Origin: Isoetes taiwanensis
Lineage: Eukaryota > Streptophyta > Lycopodiopsida > Isoetales > Isoetaceae
DNA: 64,000 nt
Reading direction: 5' to 3'
Assembly (NCBI GenBank): GCA_021234155.1
Contig: JAJEKV010000094.1
Coordinates: forward strand, 2,321,782 to 2,385,781
Shown: positions 22,600-33,200 of the stretch, piece by piece
Position numbering within the stretch: the first letter of the stretch is position 1
Layout: each line of letters starts with the position of its first letter
The notes under the pieces: generated by a model
What the model saw: the letters and a program-made list of their open reading frames with translations, nothing else
What the model was told of the DNA's origin: nothing
The model's database searches: none
Program-made: the position numbers and the translations under genes

Positions 22600-23340
22600 G
22601 CAACGAGAGCTGTCGGATGGGCATATTTGCCTTTTATTCCAAGATCTGGACCGTACAAAGCGATCCTCGTTTGTGGGGTATGCATGTACAAGTTTTTGCA
22701 TATGTTTGCAGATACATGGAATACTACTTGATTCTCCAAGGAATGAGCCATTCCTTTCATTTCTTTGACCCTCTTTTTCACTCGACATTGTCCAAGGACA
22801 CAAATAGTTACAAAACAATAAGGAAACATGTGAATCTGGATAAGTGCCAGTACATGTTTTTGCCTGCTTCTGATGGACATCACTGGACCTGTTTTCTGAT
22901 TGTAAGCCACGCGTGTCTCGCACAGAGATATAAACCAAGGATATATCACTTTGATAGCTCGGGCTTGCATGGCAGAAGCAGACATATTGAGAGGTTAGTG
23001 CTTGCTCATTGGATTTTGCTGTTGTGGCACAATGACAACAAACTTTGAGTCGCGAGGTTCACGGAATTGCTTGGACACAATAATTTCAGCTTTACAACCT
23101 CGAGATGTTGTGAAAATTTCCAAACGCCTCTTCAAACCGATGGTCATTCATGTATTCCTCTGCCAGTATGTTCGTTTATGCACAAATTTGTGAGGGGGTA
23201 CTTAAAAGGAGTGAATATATTGTTGCCTAATCTAGTAAGTCAACTTAAATGCACAGACAAAACCAAACTCACATTATTGACAAAGTGTGGTCAACTCGCA
23301 GGTTGTGGACATTTCAGACCGGGATCTAGTTGATGTTAGA
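22600..23340 (+). pseudogene. Ulp1/C48-like cysteine peptidase core, frameshifted (copy B)
   Basis: Frame 22617-23048 shows KCQYMFLPASDGHHWTCFLI and YKPRIYHFDSSGLH, the typical order of the catalytic His (22880-22882, followed by Trp) and Asp (22953-22955) of SUMO-specific proteases. The third motif, Q-x-D-G-H-S-C, lies at about 23130-23153 in another frame, with the Cys codon at 23151-23153. Directly after the Cys the frame shifts again; the downstream FLCQYVRLC fits the family only in a third frame. All three triad codons survive, but the protein cannot be made in one piece. Ulp1-like genes of this type are common cargo of plant DNA transposons. It follows an FCP1-like fragment at 19600-19891, and the same pair of families recurs at 30.2-31.9 kb. 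Confidence 0.75.
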
Positions 23341-23800
23341 GTTCATGCTTGAAGTTTTAAGATTAGAAGCAACAAAAGCTGGGCCTGAGAGGAACATATG
23401 TATTGGGAAGTATGTAGGTGCATGAGTCACCTCGTGCTTAAATCATCAGATATCTTTCTTATGTACATAATTGTTATTGTAACCTCGATTCATTTCAATG
23501 AAAATTCATATTCAATTCATCTCACAAACAAAGGAATCAAGTGTTTCAGAAGAATTCAAATCTTCAAAAGAAATCAAGACAAACTCATTTTCACAGCTGA
23601 AGCACAAAACTTCACATGAGTTCTGAAAACTACAGAATGGTTTTACATTTCATCATCATCAGAAAGAACTTCGGGTAAATTCTGTAAAATTTTCTCCTCA
23701 TCTAAAGGATCCAGCCTATATACAGTCCTGTTTTGACGTTTAGTTGGTGGCATGTGAAGTCTGATTGCACAGATCTGTGTTGTGAATACTATGCCTAAGG
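23341..23800. other. Junction region with a short unassigned minus-strand frame
   Basis: The minus strand reads open from about 23800 to 23643, with MPPTKRQNRTVYRLDPLDEE and an acidic end (LSDDDEM). It looks like the C-terminus of a protein, but I do not recognise it. Its upstream part overlaps the Gypsy start, so any real gene would be cut there. Confidence 0.3.
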
Positions 23801-24812
23801 CGTCTTTACTGCAAAGATCATAGCAGGCATATCTCTTGGATTTGCCACCCCGCTTGAAGATCCACAAGGTCTTTCACGTGAGTCTTCTGAAACAACACAT
23901 CCCTGATCCAGAAGAGGTTTTGGATACCCCAACCCTCCTAGAAATGACCGAGGAGCAGCTGGAGATAGTGCCTGAAGCTCTTCTTGATCGGGCTTATAAA
24001 CAAACCAGAAGGACTCAAATGTTGCAATACTTGGTTAAGTGGAAGCACTTACCAGTTGAGGATGCTACCTGGGTGATGAAGATAGACCTTGAGAAGCACT
24101 ATCCGGACTTCATGCGGGAATCCCAAGGCCGCACCATCAACGATGCTATCAACCCCGCTCCCGGCGGTAAGCTTGAAGGCTTGATTCGCCGAGAATCATG
24201 CAGTAGAGGGGTAGATGCATCGTAGTTGATAATAGTTACCGATGATGGGATCACCTTCGTGTTCCCTAGGACGTGGTGTACTGTCAATGTGGACATGACC
24301 GCGAACTGCTTGGAAAACATGTAGTTAATAGGCCGCATTCATCTTGGCTACAATAGGAACTTGACCATTCCTTATGCCACAATGGATTGCGAGCCATACG
24401 CATGATAGCTTTCCTTGTAGATAGTTTTTTTTAATTTTTTATAGGGGGTGGTCCCTTCAACCACAACCTACTTATACTATCTATATACTGATGCATTGAC
24501 ATGTGCAGGCCAGTGAGCAGTACGTGACCTGCCCATGTATAGAGGGTTGCTGATGACCCGACTTGTCCACTTTTATTTTGTCTACATCTCTTGTTCTTGT
24601 GTTACTCTGATGTTGATATTGGACTTCGGTCCTTGAACTTTTTGATTATCATAATCATGTGAAATGCACCTGGGTGCTTAAACTGTTTTAAACTTTAAAG
24701 TTTTAATATATTATCTTCGGAAATGAGGAATTACCTTCCTTCATAATGTGTTTTCCTATAATTGTATCTAACCCCAATGCTGAGGACAGCATTAATTCTA
24801 AGGAGGGGAGAA
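23801..24812 (+). pseudogene. Gypsy polyprotein 3' end with chromodomain
   Basis: The frame around 23827-24225 begins AYLLDLPPRLKIHKVFHVSL, the usual end of Gypsy integrase, and continues with a chromodomain (QYLVKWKHLPVEDATWV). That marks a chromovirus-type Gypsy element. Everything upstream (gag, protease, reverse transcriptase, most of integrase) is absent. After the stop at about 24225 comes about 590 bp of untranslated sequence and a purine-rich tract before the LTR. Confidence 0.85.
24799..24812 (+). promoter_or_regulatory. Gypsy polypurine tract
   Basis: aaggaggggagaa lies directly before TGTGACG, the LTR start. Confidence 0.75.
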
Positions 24813-26436
24813 TGTGACGTTCCAAGTATTTATACGGTATATGTATAAATATATTGACACGTCACCCAGTATAGATACGCCACCATGGGGTATGGTAACC
24901 TAGGGGGTTGACCTAAAAGGGATTAAATTAATTTAATCATTAAGGATAATAACCTACAATTAAGGAACTAATATTTAAAAAGGATAATTAAGCTAATTAT
25001 GGTTTGGGAAGGTGCCACCTGGCCAAACTCGATTGGCCAGCATGGTGAATACTACTTTGGATCATTAAGGTGGATCACCACCCCCATATCAACCATAATC
25101 GACCAAGAGCTAAGCGCCTACCTTTTACCAAGCTGAGCGCCACCTTTGCCAAAGTACTTGTACCTGTGTAACCAGAGCTGAGCATCGAGTCCCAGGAGGA
25201 TGGAGGCACCAAATGATAACGGGTCCAGCAGGAATACAGGTGGGTGGTTAGTGTAGCTTGAGAATTCTAGGGTAGCGCCCCTGTTGGGCACTTGTTGTGT
25301 TGTTTTGTATGTTCTCTCTGTGTTTTATTCGTAGGAGCTAACCCTTGATTGTAAAGGTAAGTTCTCTTTATATTCTGATTCTGGTTTTGCTCGTAAAGAA
25401 TGGATTGATAGTTCTTTGCATAGTATTACTCACGAAATGGGGAATTAAGGGGGGGGTAGAGACCTCTGAGCTCATGTATGATAGTATGCTCCTAGATAGA
25501 GCCCTGTAATATTCCCATTAGTTGCGGCTGTGGTACAAGAGACCACCGGGTCGTAGACGCTATGGTCCGCTTAGCACCGCAGAAGGGACGCAGCGGGTGA
25601 AGTGGGGGTGGGGTCTTGCACGAACATAAAAGGCTCCCGAGACTCCTACAATGGGCTAGGGCCCGATAGCCGGTCCACGAGGGCGGGTATGGGTCCCACA
25701 CTCCCCAGGTGTAGAGGTGTGATCCGTATGGAGCATCTTGCACTTTGAGTAGACTTAGGGTGAGTAAGTTCCGCACGGATCTGCGGAGTCGCCGATACGG
25801 CACGTATTCTCTAGCTCACCCATGGAACCACCGTGGATCTCCCGAAGGGGACGCTTCCCCCTGCCTCATCGGACCGGGCGCCATGAACCCCGGAGTAGGC
25901 TCAAAGGGTGATACCTTGAGTCTCAAGTCTCAGGAAGGCTATAGCGAAGCCATAGCGTGGATCGACCCATCTGCAAAGTGTGCACAGGAGGGGCGGATGG
26001 AGTGGACAACCCTAGCCGATGTTCTATGCTAGCCAACGCCAGGTTATACCTCTGTCTGCTGATCTCTTGAGACCGAGCCGTCAGTCCATCCTCACAGGAG
26101 TCTGAACCGGGGTAGAACCTGGGGTTTGGGGTGTTTTCTTAGTTAGATGCATATTCTTTGCCGTTGGTATTTGGATGGATGCGCCACCCTTCGTGGTGGT
26201 TATTTATATATGATTTATGCTGTGTGCTAACCCTTGTATTCATGCTTCCGCGACGTAGGAGCCCATCAAAGGCGTGGGCCGAATGACACCCCCGTGTCCT
26301 TCACTCGAGCATCTCTATGTAGATGGCCCGGGTCAGACGGACGGAGGGCCCTGCTCATGGCGAGATGGTAGCCATGGGAGGGGAAAGTCCCCGTATGTAT
26401 ACAGCCGGGGGTCATATATATTCAGGGAGCGTCACA
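24813..26436 (+). repeat. Gypsy 3' LTR (1624 bp)
   Basis: It starts TGTGACGTTCC and ends GGGAGCGTCACA, so the ends form a short inverted repeat (TGTGACG/CGTCACA). Position and polypurine tract show it is the 3' LTR. It abuts the minus-strand LINE ORF1 at 26437, so Gypsy inserted into the LINE. The 5' LTR is not in the window. Confidence 0.85.
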
Positions 26437-27045
26437 TTTGCCAAGCTGTTATCCTTTTCAGTGATTTTGGCAGAATTTTCATGATTTTGCAACACATTGA
26501 CTTGCTGAGATTTACCATTCTTAAAGGTCTTCACAAAGTCACCTCTGGTCTTTCCATTATTAGAAGCTTCCCCATTCTTGAGTTCTGCTTCTCTTAACTT
26601 CTTTCTCCTTTGAATTCTTTTGTAGCTGCCATTTACTTTAGTCCACTGAAAATTGCTATCTTTGGAGATAATGCATAGGTCACCAAGGTTCCTCTCAAAA
26701 TCTTGATGATCAGTAACTGATCCTTTTGAATTTTGCATTATCTGCTGACTGTTGACCTCCTGACTGATATTGACTTTTTGCTTGACCTGCTCATTGACTC
26801 GACAGTTATCAGATAACTTTATAGGAACACTCAAATTTTGCTCACGAGTAGCTGAGAATTCCTTGCAAGAATCATACCAAAAGTGTCTAACTTTACAATT
26901 TTGGCACTGAGGTGGCAAACCTGACCATCTCAAATCCAGAGAGGCTACTTTTCCAAAAACATCTTGAAAAGGAATGTGGAAGGGAATATCTTTGGAAATA
27001 TCAAGCTGGACTATGAAACGGGGTGGTCTATAAGGGGAGAATTCC
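26437..27045 (-). pseudogene. LINE ORF1 (DUF4283 type), C-terminal part
   Basis: On the minus strand the frame from 27045 reads FSPYRPPRFIVQLD, then GLPPQCQNCKVRHFWYDSC, a zinc-knuckle-like block with C-x2-C-x3-H-x5-C spacing (the usual is C-x2-C-x4-H-x4-C), followed by a Lys/Asn/Gln-rich tail that is cut by the Gypsy LTR. It is the direct continuation of the frame at 36121-36924. Removing the 9-kb transposon and one TTCC copy joins the two in frame. Plant L1-type LINEs encode such a DUF4283 plus zinc-knuckle RNA-binding ORF1. ORF2 is not seen. Confidence 0.85.
27042..27045 (+). repeat. Target site duplication TTCC (left)
   Basis: TTCC precedes the left terminal inverted repeat and is repeated at 36118-36121. 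Keeping one copy restores the LINE ORF1 reading frame. Confidence 0.85.
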
Positions 27046-27069
27046 GGGTAAAAGAAAGCTAGGGTGTCT
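27046..27069 (+). repeat. Left terminal inverted repeat (24 bp)
   Basis: Exact reverse complement of 36094-36117. An 18-nt palindrome (TACATTAT-GT-ATAATGTA, 27084-27101) follows 14 bp inside. Confidence 0.92.
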
Positions 27070-27377
27070 AAAAAAAATGCCCTTACATTATGTATAATGT
27101 AGGGCATGTAGGCACCCGTTTTTGTTATTTTTTTGAATTTTAGTTAGTTGGGATATGTAATGATTAGGAGTAGCCACGTCAGCAATTCAAAATTATGAGT
27201 GGCAGTGGCAACCAGAACGGACCTTCATTGCAATTTTTCGGACGGAGATTGCGAAGTGTTTCCTGTTTAGGAAAAAAATTTGCCCGCCGTTCCAATTTTT
27301 TGTGTTTGTGAGTGATCAACGAAGTAATTCGACTGTAACTATTCTTCTTCCTCGAAATCCTTGCCCAAATCCAAGCA

Positions 27378-27593
27378 ATGGACGCCTTTGCCTCCCGGAA
27401 GTCACCCAGATTAAACAAAAATTTGAAAACAGTCGATTCTAGCAAGAAAGCCGAAAAAAACAAGAGGAAGGTTCAAACTTCTGAGGAACCAGGGCCAAAA
27501 AGAAGACTTATTTGTGAAGAACCCGCTGTTGTGGAAGCAAAGCATGTAAGATGTGTCAATGCGGATGAAATTTTTCCAGTTTACAACGGATAA
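27378..27593 (+). pseudogene. Basic N-terminal exon of transposon gene
   Basis: A 71-codon frame of nuclear-protein type: SRKSPRLNKN, then Lys-rich stretches (KKAEKNKRKVQ, PGPKRR) that look like nuclear localisation signals. It lies 330 bp inside the left end of the transposon, facing inward, so it is the likely first exon of the plus-strand gene. The frame stops at 27591-27593; any continuation needs splicing or is lost. Confidence 0.45.
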
Positions 27594-28029
27594 TGGACGA
27601 AAGCGTTGGGGGCCCAAAGACATACGGGGTTCAAAGAATCTAGCGTGAAGCCGAGTGTGGGTCGAGAACTTCTACAAACATTATGAAATTGTTTTTTTGG
27701 TAAGCGGGAGGTCACAAATCGCCATGTACCGAACGAGTACTTTGCTCGTGCATTTGCCCTTCAATTGACAGTAAAAAAGTAGATTGGGATACTTTTTAAA
27801 GTTTTGGCCAAAGATTTGGCAAAGGGAGGGGCAAAAGAATCTGTTTGCTCTGAGAAGAAATTGGGACCTCTAAATCCACATCCAAGGTTCCTAAATTTCA
27901 GCAAGGATTTTACCCTAAGGAAGAGCTTGAATTTGCGTAAACTCTGTTGCGGCGGTGTCATGGAGAGTTAATTAGCAAAGACATCCAAGGTTGAAGAACC
28001 GAAAATCCAGCCGAGTGCATTGACAATAT

Positions 28030-28374
28030 AAATAAGATTTCGGGAAGAAAGGATGCACATGAAGAGGACCTAGCACGATACAAGAAGACATCAATAGTGT
28101 TCTCGGCGGCCTTCATGAGAATAAGAGAGACATCAAGACTGAGCAGCAGGAGGTAGACCTTTTGATGAGAGATAGAAACAGGAAGGAAGAAATGCTGAAG
28201 AGAATTCAGGAGCCATTGGAGAAAGCCATTCGGGAGAAGGAGTTATGTGAAAAGAGGATTGCGAAGTTGAGGAGGCCCACAAAGTTCGGTTTGAGTCTTT
28301 GCAGACGGCTTGATGATATGCATAAGTACATGATGCATTACTGCGATTTCTCCTTCAGCCCAAAACAAGCTTAG
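28030..28374 (+). pseudogene. Coiled-coil exon of transposon gene
   Basis: The frame at 28162-28374 is rich in Glu, Lys and Arg with a heptad-like pattern (EEMLKRIQEPLEKAIREKEL). The preceding 120 bp look coding but are shifted in frame. No enzyme motif is seen. By position it belongs to the plus-strand gene of the transposon. Confidence 0.4.
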
Positions 28375-29180
28375 TGATCTCTCCAAATGAAGAAAAATTC
28401 ATATCCGTGCATGGATGTGTGTTTTTTTTTTTCGCGAAGAATGGCTTTGCTAATAATGAACCTATCCTAGTTGCTCCATGCGAGCATTCATTTCATATCT
28501 TCATTTCTCATATTCTATTTCTGGCTGGACTATCACCCCAAGAGCATGCAAATGGGACGATAACATTTCAAAGACCTTGGGGTGTACACTAATGGAGGTA
28601 AGCGGTATTTCATGATTTATGTTCAATTTGCTGCACCCAGGATTACTGCAATGTAGAATCCATTTACATGTAGATTGCTGCACTTAAGGTTTTGCTACAA
28701 CATGTAGGAGTGTACTGGTTATTTTATACTTATAGTTCCTTGGCTTGCATGTCATACATATATGTGTTTCTTACATACATGTTGTACATTCACAGTGTAG
28801 GGTCCTAAATGTAGAACTTAAATACATAAAATTAGGAGTTGTGTCTTTTGAGTTTTGTGGCGAGAACATTTAGAGGTATTTTATGTAATTTGTGTGATGT
28901 GTACATGTGCATATATTGGAGCACATTCATGTACATTACATGTACATTCCATCTGGATAAATAGCTGTTTACATATGTATGTACTCAAAGTACTTCAATG
29001 TAGATCAGTTCTAGTAATATGTACAGCTATTGATATGTACGGAACAGTTAGAGACCCGATTAGTTTGAGACTGATATCTGACTGTTATGTGATTTATTTT
29101 CAGAGCTTCAAAGTGCCAAAAAAACTACTGAGCAGAAATTACACCACAGATCAGGTGCGCTTGTTTTCAAATTCGATTTG
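28375..29180. other. Spacer or intron in the transposon
   Basis: AT-rich, with many tgtacat/atgtaca words at 28750-29040. Similar words occur near 34600-35100 in the right half. No coding family recognised. Confidence 0.4.
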
Positions 29181-30180
29181 CATTGTGTCGAGGAAGCAAT
29201 TTCTTATTCTTGGTTCGGTTTTCCACAGCTTTGGAGGTTCCAAAGAAAATTGAGGTGCAAGATGTAGCCGAGGGAAAGAAAGCGGTGATTGAAGGAAAAA
29301 GCAAAATCACTATTCTGCGGTGTCTGAGGTTGAGGAGGCTGGCACCAGTGCATGGTGACATTCAGTTATGGCGGGAACTTCGAGAGATTGAGGGAGCGAG
29401 GCTAAGGCCACATCTTCAAAAGTAAAGGCGCAGCCCGAAGATGTGACTCCAAAGAAGAACTCCACGCCTAAAAAGCCACGAAAGAAGATAATTGAAGCGG
29501 TAGAAAACGGTAAGAAAGCATTTTATTTTAGTGTACAAAGAAATTGAGAAATCCATGACATCCTATGTTTACTAGGTCCTAATGAAGAGGAATATTCCGA
29601 GCATCAAGATGTAGAGCCCTATACTTTTAAGTTTGTGTCAAAACTTGCTTCCGACATAGCAAAGGACGCTTTGAAATTCGACAATGAGAAATCGAGAAGA
29701 GGTTGCGGGGCGAGGATTACGGACCTAATAAGAATCTGAGTGAGGAAACCAAAAAGTAGGGAAGGAAATGGATCTTGACTCAGAAAACAATGTCGCCAGA
29801 GCGTAAGAATGATCTCTGAGTAACTTGATCTACATTTCTTACATTTTTTCTACATCTAGTATCCAAGTTAAAAACTTTAAAATAATATGGATAGTAGTAG
29901 ACGAATGTAGATGATTTGTGTAAATGTAATGGTCATTGAACCCGGTGCGATTACGAATCTGAGGCCATACGATGCCTTGCTGAACCGAATGATGAAGCTC
30001 AAGAAGGCAAGGATTTTCCCGGATCTTTGCCCGAAATGGAGTGTTATTTATTTGAACAAGATGTCTTTGGACATGGATGTGGGGAAATTTTCCAACCGGC
30101 ATGTGGATATGTATGCAGTCTTGGACTTTGAACTTGTTCATTTGTATGTGTAAGTCAAGTTAGTAATTGTATCCTTTTCA
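29181..30180 (+). pseudogene. Unassigned exon-like blocks of the transposon gene
   Basis: Open blocks at about 29225-29425 (EVPKKIEVQDVAEGKKAV), 29580-29730 (EPYTFKFVSKLASDIAKDAL) and 29911-30153 (MKLKKARIFPDLCPKWS) have normal protein composition and are separated by AT-rich, splice-like borders. I recognise no domain. They lie between the basic exon and the Ulp1 domain. Confidence 0.35.
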
Positions 30181-30189
30181 ACTTGTTAT

Positions 30190-30830
30190 AGGTACCGCGA
30201 CTCTGTGTTCCGGATGATAAGAAGGCCGACGCGTCGGTTCTTCCCAGGACAGCTTCATGGAATTTGCAAAGCATGGGCCAAGGCAAGCGAAAAAGATAAA
30301 TCTATGGCAGCCTCCGAAATGGAAGAGATATTGTAAAGGTAGCTCTTACAGGGGATAAATTGGCTGAAGTGCGAGATGGATCATGATTCCAATGCTATGT
30401 AGAGTTCTTGAACATCACACTTTGGCCATCTTCAACATGGCACTTACTAAGAGTAAGAACACCATCAACATTCGGATCTTCAATTCTGGGACATTGGCGT
30501 TGACATGCTTGCACTTAAGAGGTATTTTGTATTTCACATCTCCTTTTATTAATATTGAGTAGATTGGATACCATGTTAGCGACTTCTTTCATTCATTTGC
30601 TACAAAATAGATCTGGTCTTTTGCGGGCTCCATATCCTCACTATGGCGCGCGGTTGTGTCGAGTGTCCCACTTTTTTTTTTGAAGCATGGACAAAATCCT
30701 TCACCGGTTGTGAAGATTCATAAGTGTCCACAAAGAGAAAGATGGGGATTCATGTGGCCTCTATGTTGCGGCTTATATGCGTAAGTTTGTAGACACGATG
30801 GGTGTGTGGTAAAACTACCAATGTGAGTGT
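30190..30830 (+). pseudogene. Ulp1/C48-like peptidase domain in the transposon (copy C)
   Basis: Three blocks match Ulp1. The His block reads VLEHHTLAIFNMALTKSK (His codon 30413-30415 or 30416-30418; the usual Trp after the His is missing). The Asp block reads INIRIFNSGTLAL, where Asn (30482-30484) replaces the catalytic Asp. The Cys block reads DGDSCGLYVAAYMRKFVD, with Cys at 30753-30755. The Cys block is in a different frame from the run before it, and stops occur at about 30336 and 30403. So the protease is dead by frame and probably by residue. An exon-like block RRFFPGQLHGICKAWAKA (about 30235-30290) lies upstream. Confidence 0.7.
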
Positions 30831-31179
30831 CTCACTTCTTTTGTCTTGCAAACAAATGGTTTTTAATACTTATTATGTAAGTATTGTTGTCACATTCGCA
30901 GATTACCGGCGGTTCTTGACAAAGTATGCATCGATCGTCGTGATGTTCTCACCCGAGCACTACTTCAGGAGTTAGACCACATTCAAATCGCACCCAACCT
31001 ATTAGACCACACCGGTACTAATAAATGTTGCTAAGAAACAGACCTCTCCCTATTGTCAATGCTAAACACTATTTGATTATAAAATACACATTTTTTCATT
31101 GAATTTGAATACAATCTCTTTTTATTCAACTCCACCATACTTTATTGATAAATTGCATGTTCTTTCATATCAGGTGTAC

Positions 31180-31860
31180 AGAAAAGGTTGATAGTGTTTG
31201 ATATCAATAATGTTTTGGCAAAACAAATACATAGGACTTTGGTATCGGATGATCGCTAGTTGGAAATTATGACATAATAGGCAAGAAAGTGTTGTTTTTA
31301 AGGCCCCACCTAGGCAATTCACGGAATTTGTATTTGAACACTTTGAAATAGGAATATGGTCATCAATAGCTCCATGGAACCTATCAAGAGTAGTGGATAA
31401 AATCTTGACAATGCCTTGGATAAGGGACTTAAGGTTCACCTTTGATGGAAACCAACTTTGTTTGAGCTGCCTTTTCCGATTGCGACAAGTGAAGATAAAC
31501 CTTTGTATCTGAAGCCAATTGAGTTTATATACGAGAAGTATCCAGACAGGAATGACAGCAACACACTAATAGTAGACGACTCCGAGTACAAGATGCTCTT
31601 CAATCCCAACGAAAATTGCATATGCCCACCTTCATGGCAGGAAAGTGATGTTGAAGACACAGGTCTCTTGACACTTCTGAAACCATGGCTAGAGGGTTTG
31701 TTGATAGCACCGGACACGCAAACAAGTATGTGAAGCAGAATCCTTTACGCAATCCATCCGATGTACTAACAACAGCTGTTTGGAGGCAAATGCTTTCAGA
31801 GGGCTACAGGGATAGAGATGGCATGTCCAGGCTATGGACAAGCTGCAAGAAAGTAACATA
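31180..31860 (+). pseudogene. FCP1/NIF-like HAD phosphatase domain in the transposon (copy C)
   Basis: Starting just after an AG acceptor-like site, the frame reads KRLIVFDINNVLAKQIH, HAD motif I with Asp at 31200-31202 and Asn at 31206-31208 in place of the second Asp. Further blocks, in shifted frames, are FTEFVFEHFEIGIWSS (motif II-like, about 31317-31365) and LIVDDSEYKMLFNP (motif IV Asp-Asp at 31575-31580), then LKPWLEGLLIAPDTQ and a tail to about 31857. Stops at about 31239 and several frame changes break it. The order (FDxN, then a WSS block, then DDSxYK, then LxxWLEGL) is that of FCP1/NIF-like domains and matches copies A and B. Asp-to-Asn at the acid/base residue would be expected to weaken phosphatase chemistry. 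Confidence 0.75.
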
Positions 31861-32111
31861 TTAAAACAGCAGAATAGTATGTACTGGCTTCACATGGGTT
31901 TGTGACCCATTTTGAATGTAAATTAATGTTAATATAAAATATGAACAACGGACTTGTATATATTGGTGGCATCATATATGATATGACCAGGTTGTATATC
32001 TTGTGATATGTAATACAAGAGTTTTTGTCTCCATACATGTTCCACTTTCTTCTTTGTTTCATGAATCAAAAGAAAAGCTATTGATATCCATTATAACAGA
32101 ACAAGTTCACA

Positions 32112-32654
32112 GACTAGTTTAACTTCTTCATGCAACAATTGATAAACATTTTGTACTTTCGATATACATTGTGCTTGGAAACGAAGATATTGTGTGATAC
32201 TTTGAAATTTAAGTATCAAAATGCACTTCAGATTAAAAATAAGTAAATAAGAAAAAACTTGCGACAATCGACTAGTTTTCTCAACATAACACGAACTAGT
32301 TTAACTTCTTCATGCAACAATTGATAAACATTTTGTACTTTCGATATACATTGTGCTTGGAAACGAGAAGATATTGTGTGATCTTGAAATTTAAGTATCA
32401 AAATGCACATCAGTTAAAAATAAGTAAATAAGAAAAACTTGCGACAATCGACTAGTTTTCTCTAACATAACACGACTAGTTTATTTCTTCATGCAACAAT
32501 TGATAAACATTTTGTACTTTATGATATACATTTTGCTTGGTCACAGAAGATATTCTGTGATACTGAAATTGAAGTATCAAAATGCACTTCAGATTAAAAA
32601 ATAAGTAAATAACAAAAAAACTTACGACAATCGACCGTTTTCTCAACATAACAA
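32112..32654. repeat. Tandem repeat, 3 x ~181 bp
   Basis: Copies start at about 32112, 32293 and 32474, each beginning with (a)actagttta and cttcatgcaacaattgataa, with a few substitutions and small indels. They lie between the ends of the two convergent gene regions of the transposon. Confidence 0.9.
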
Positions 32655-33200
32655 AAGATGATGGCAAATATGAAAGTTCCTTTGTACGAACTTAGTCATG
32701 TGCACTCAACAATCTCAGGTAGGCTTGATATAAGCATGTCATGCACCTCTCGTGTGATCATATATGCTGTACGTGCCCCCTTCAACTTATGCTTGATCTG
32801 CTGCATCGTGAACTTTGCTCCAATTACAGTTCAGCCGGGTACCAATACTATTTTGTCATCCGAAGAACTTGTACTTGTGCTTTGTGCCTTGTAGCGGTTG
32901 ATAGTAATGACCAGCTATAACCCCGTCACCAGCCCGGCATTCTATTTCCATAGTAAATCAATCACATCTTCACGAAGAATATGCATCTCCTTCACGCATA
33001 GGAGGGGCGAAGTATGGAACATTTTCATGATTCCACAGGGCAGCAAAAGATGCAAATATGTCTCCAATTTGGAGTACATCGGATAGTTCTTGCTCATCAC
33101 CGCATAAAACCAACTAGCTCTTCTTGTTAAATCGACTGGGCGAACTAGGCTCCGGTTGTGCAGCTTCCATGCACCACAATGCTCGAGATTCTCACATTCT
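32655..33200. other. 3' region of the transposase side
   Basis: Minus-strand sequence with possible coding remnants (Cys-rich words near 33190-33250) but no clear frame. Probably the decayed end of the transposase gene. Confidence 0.35.
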
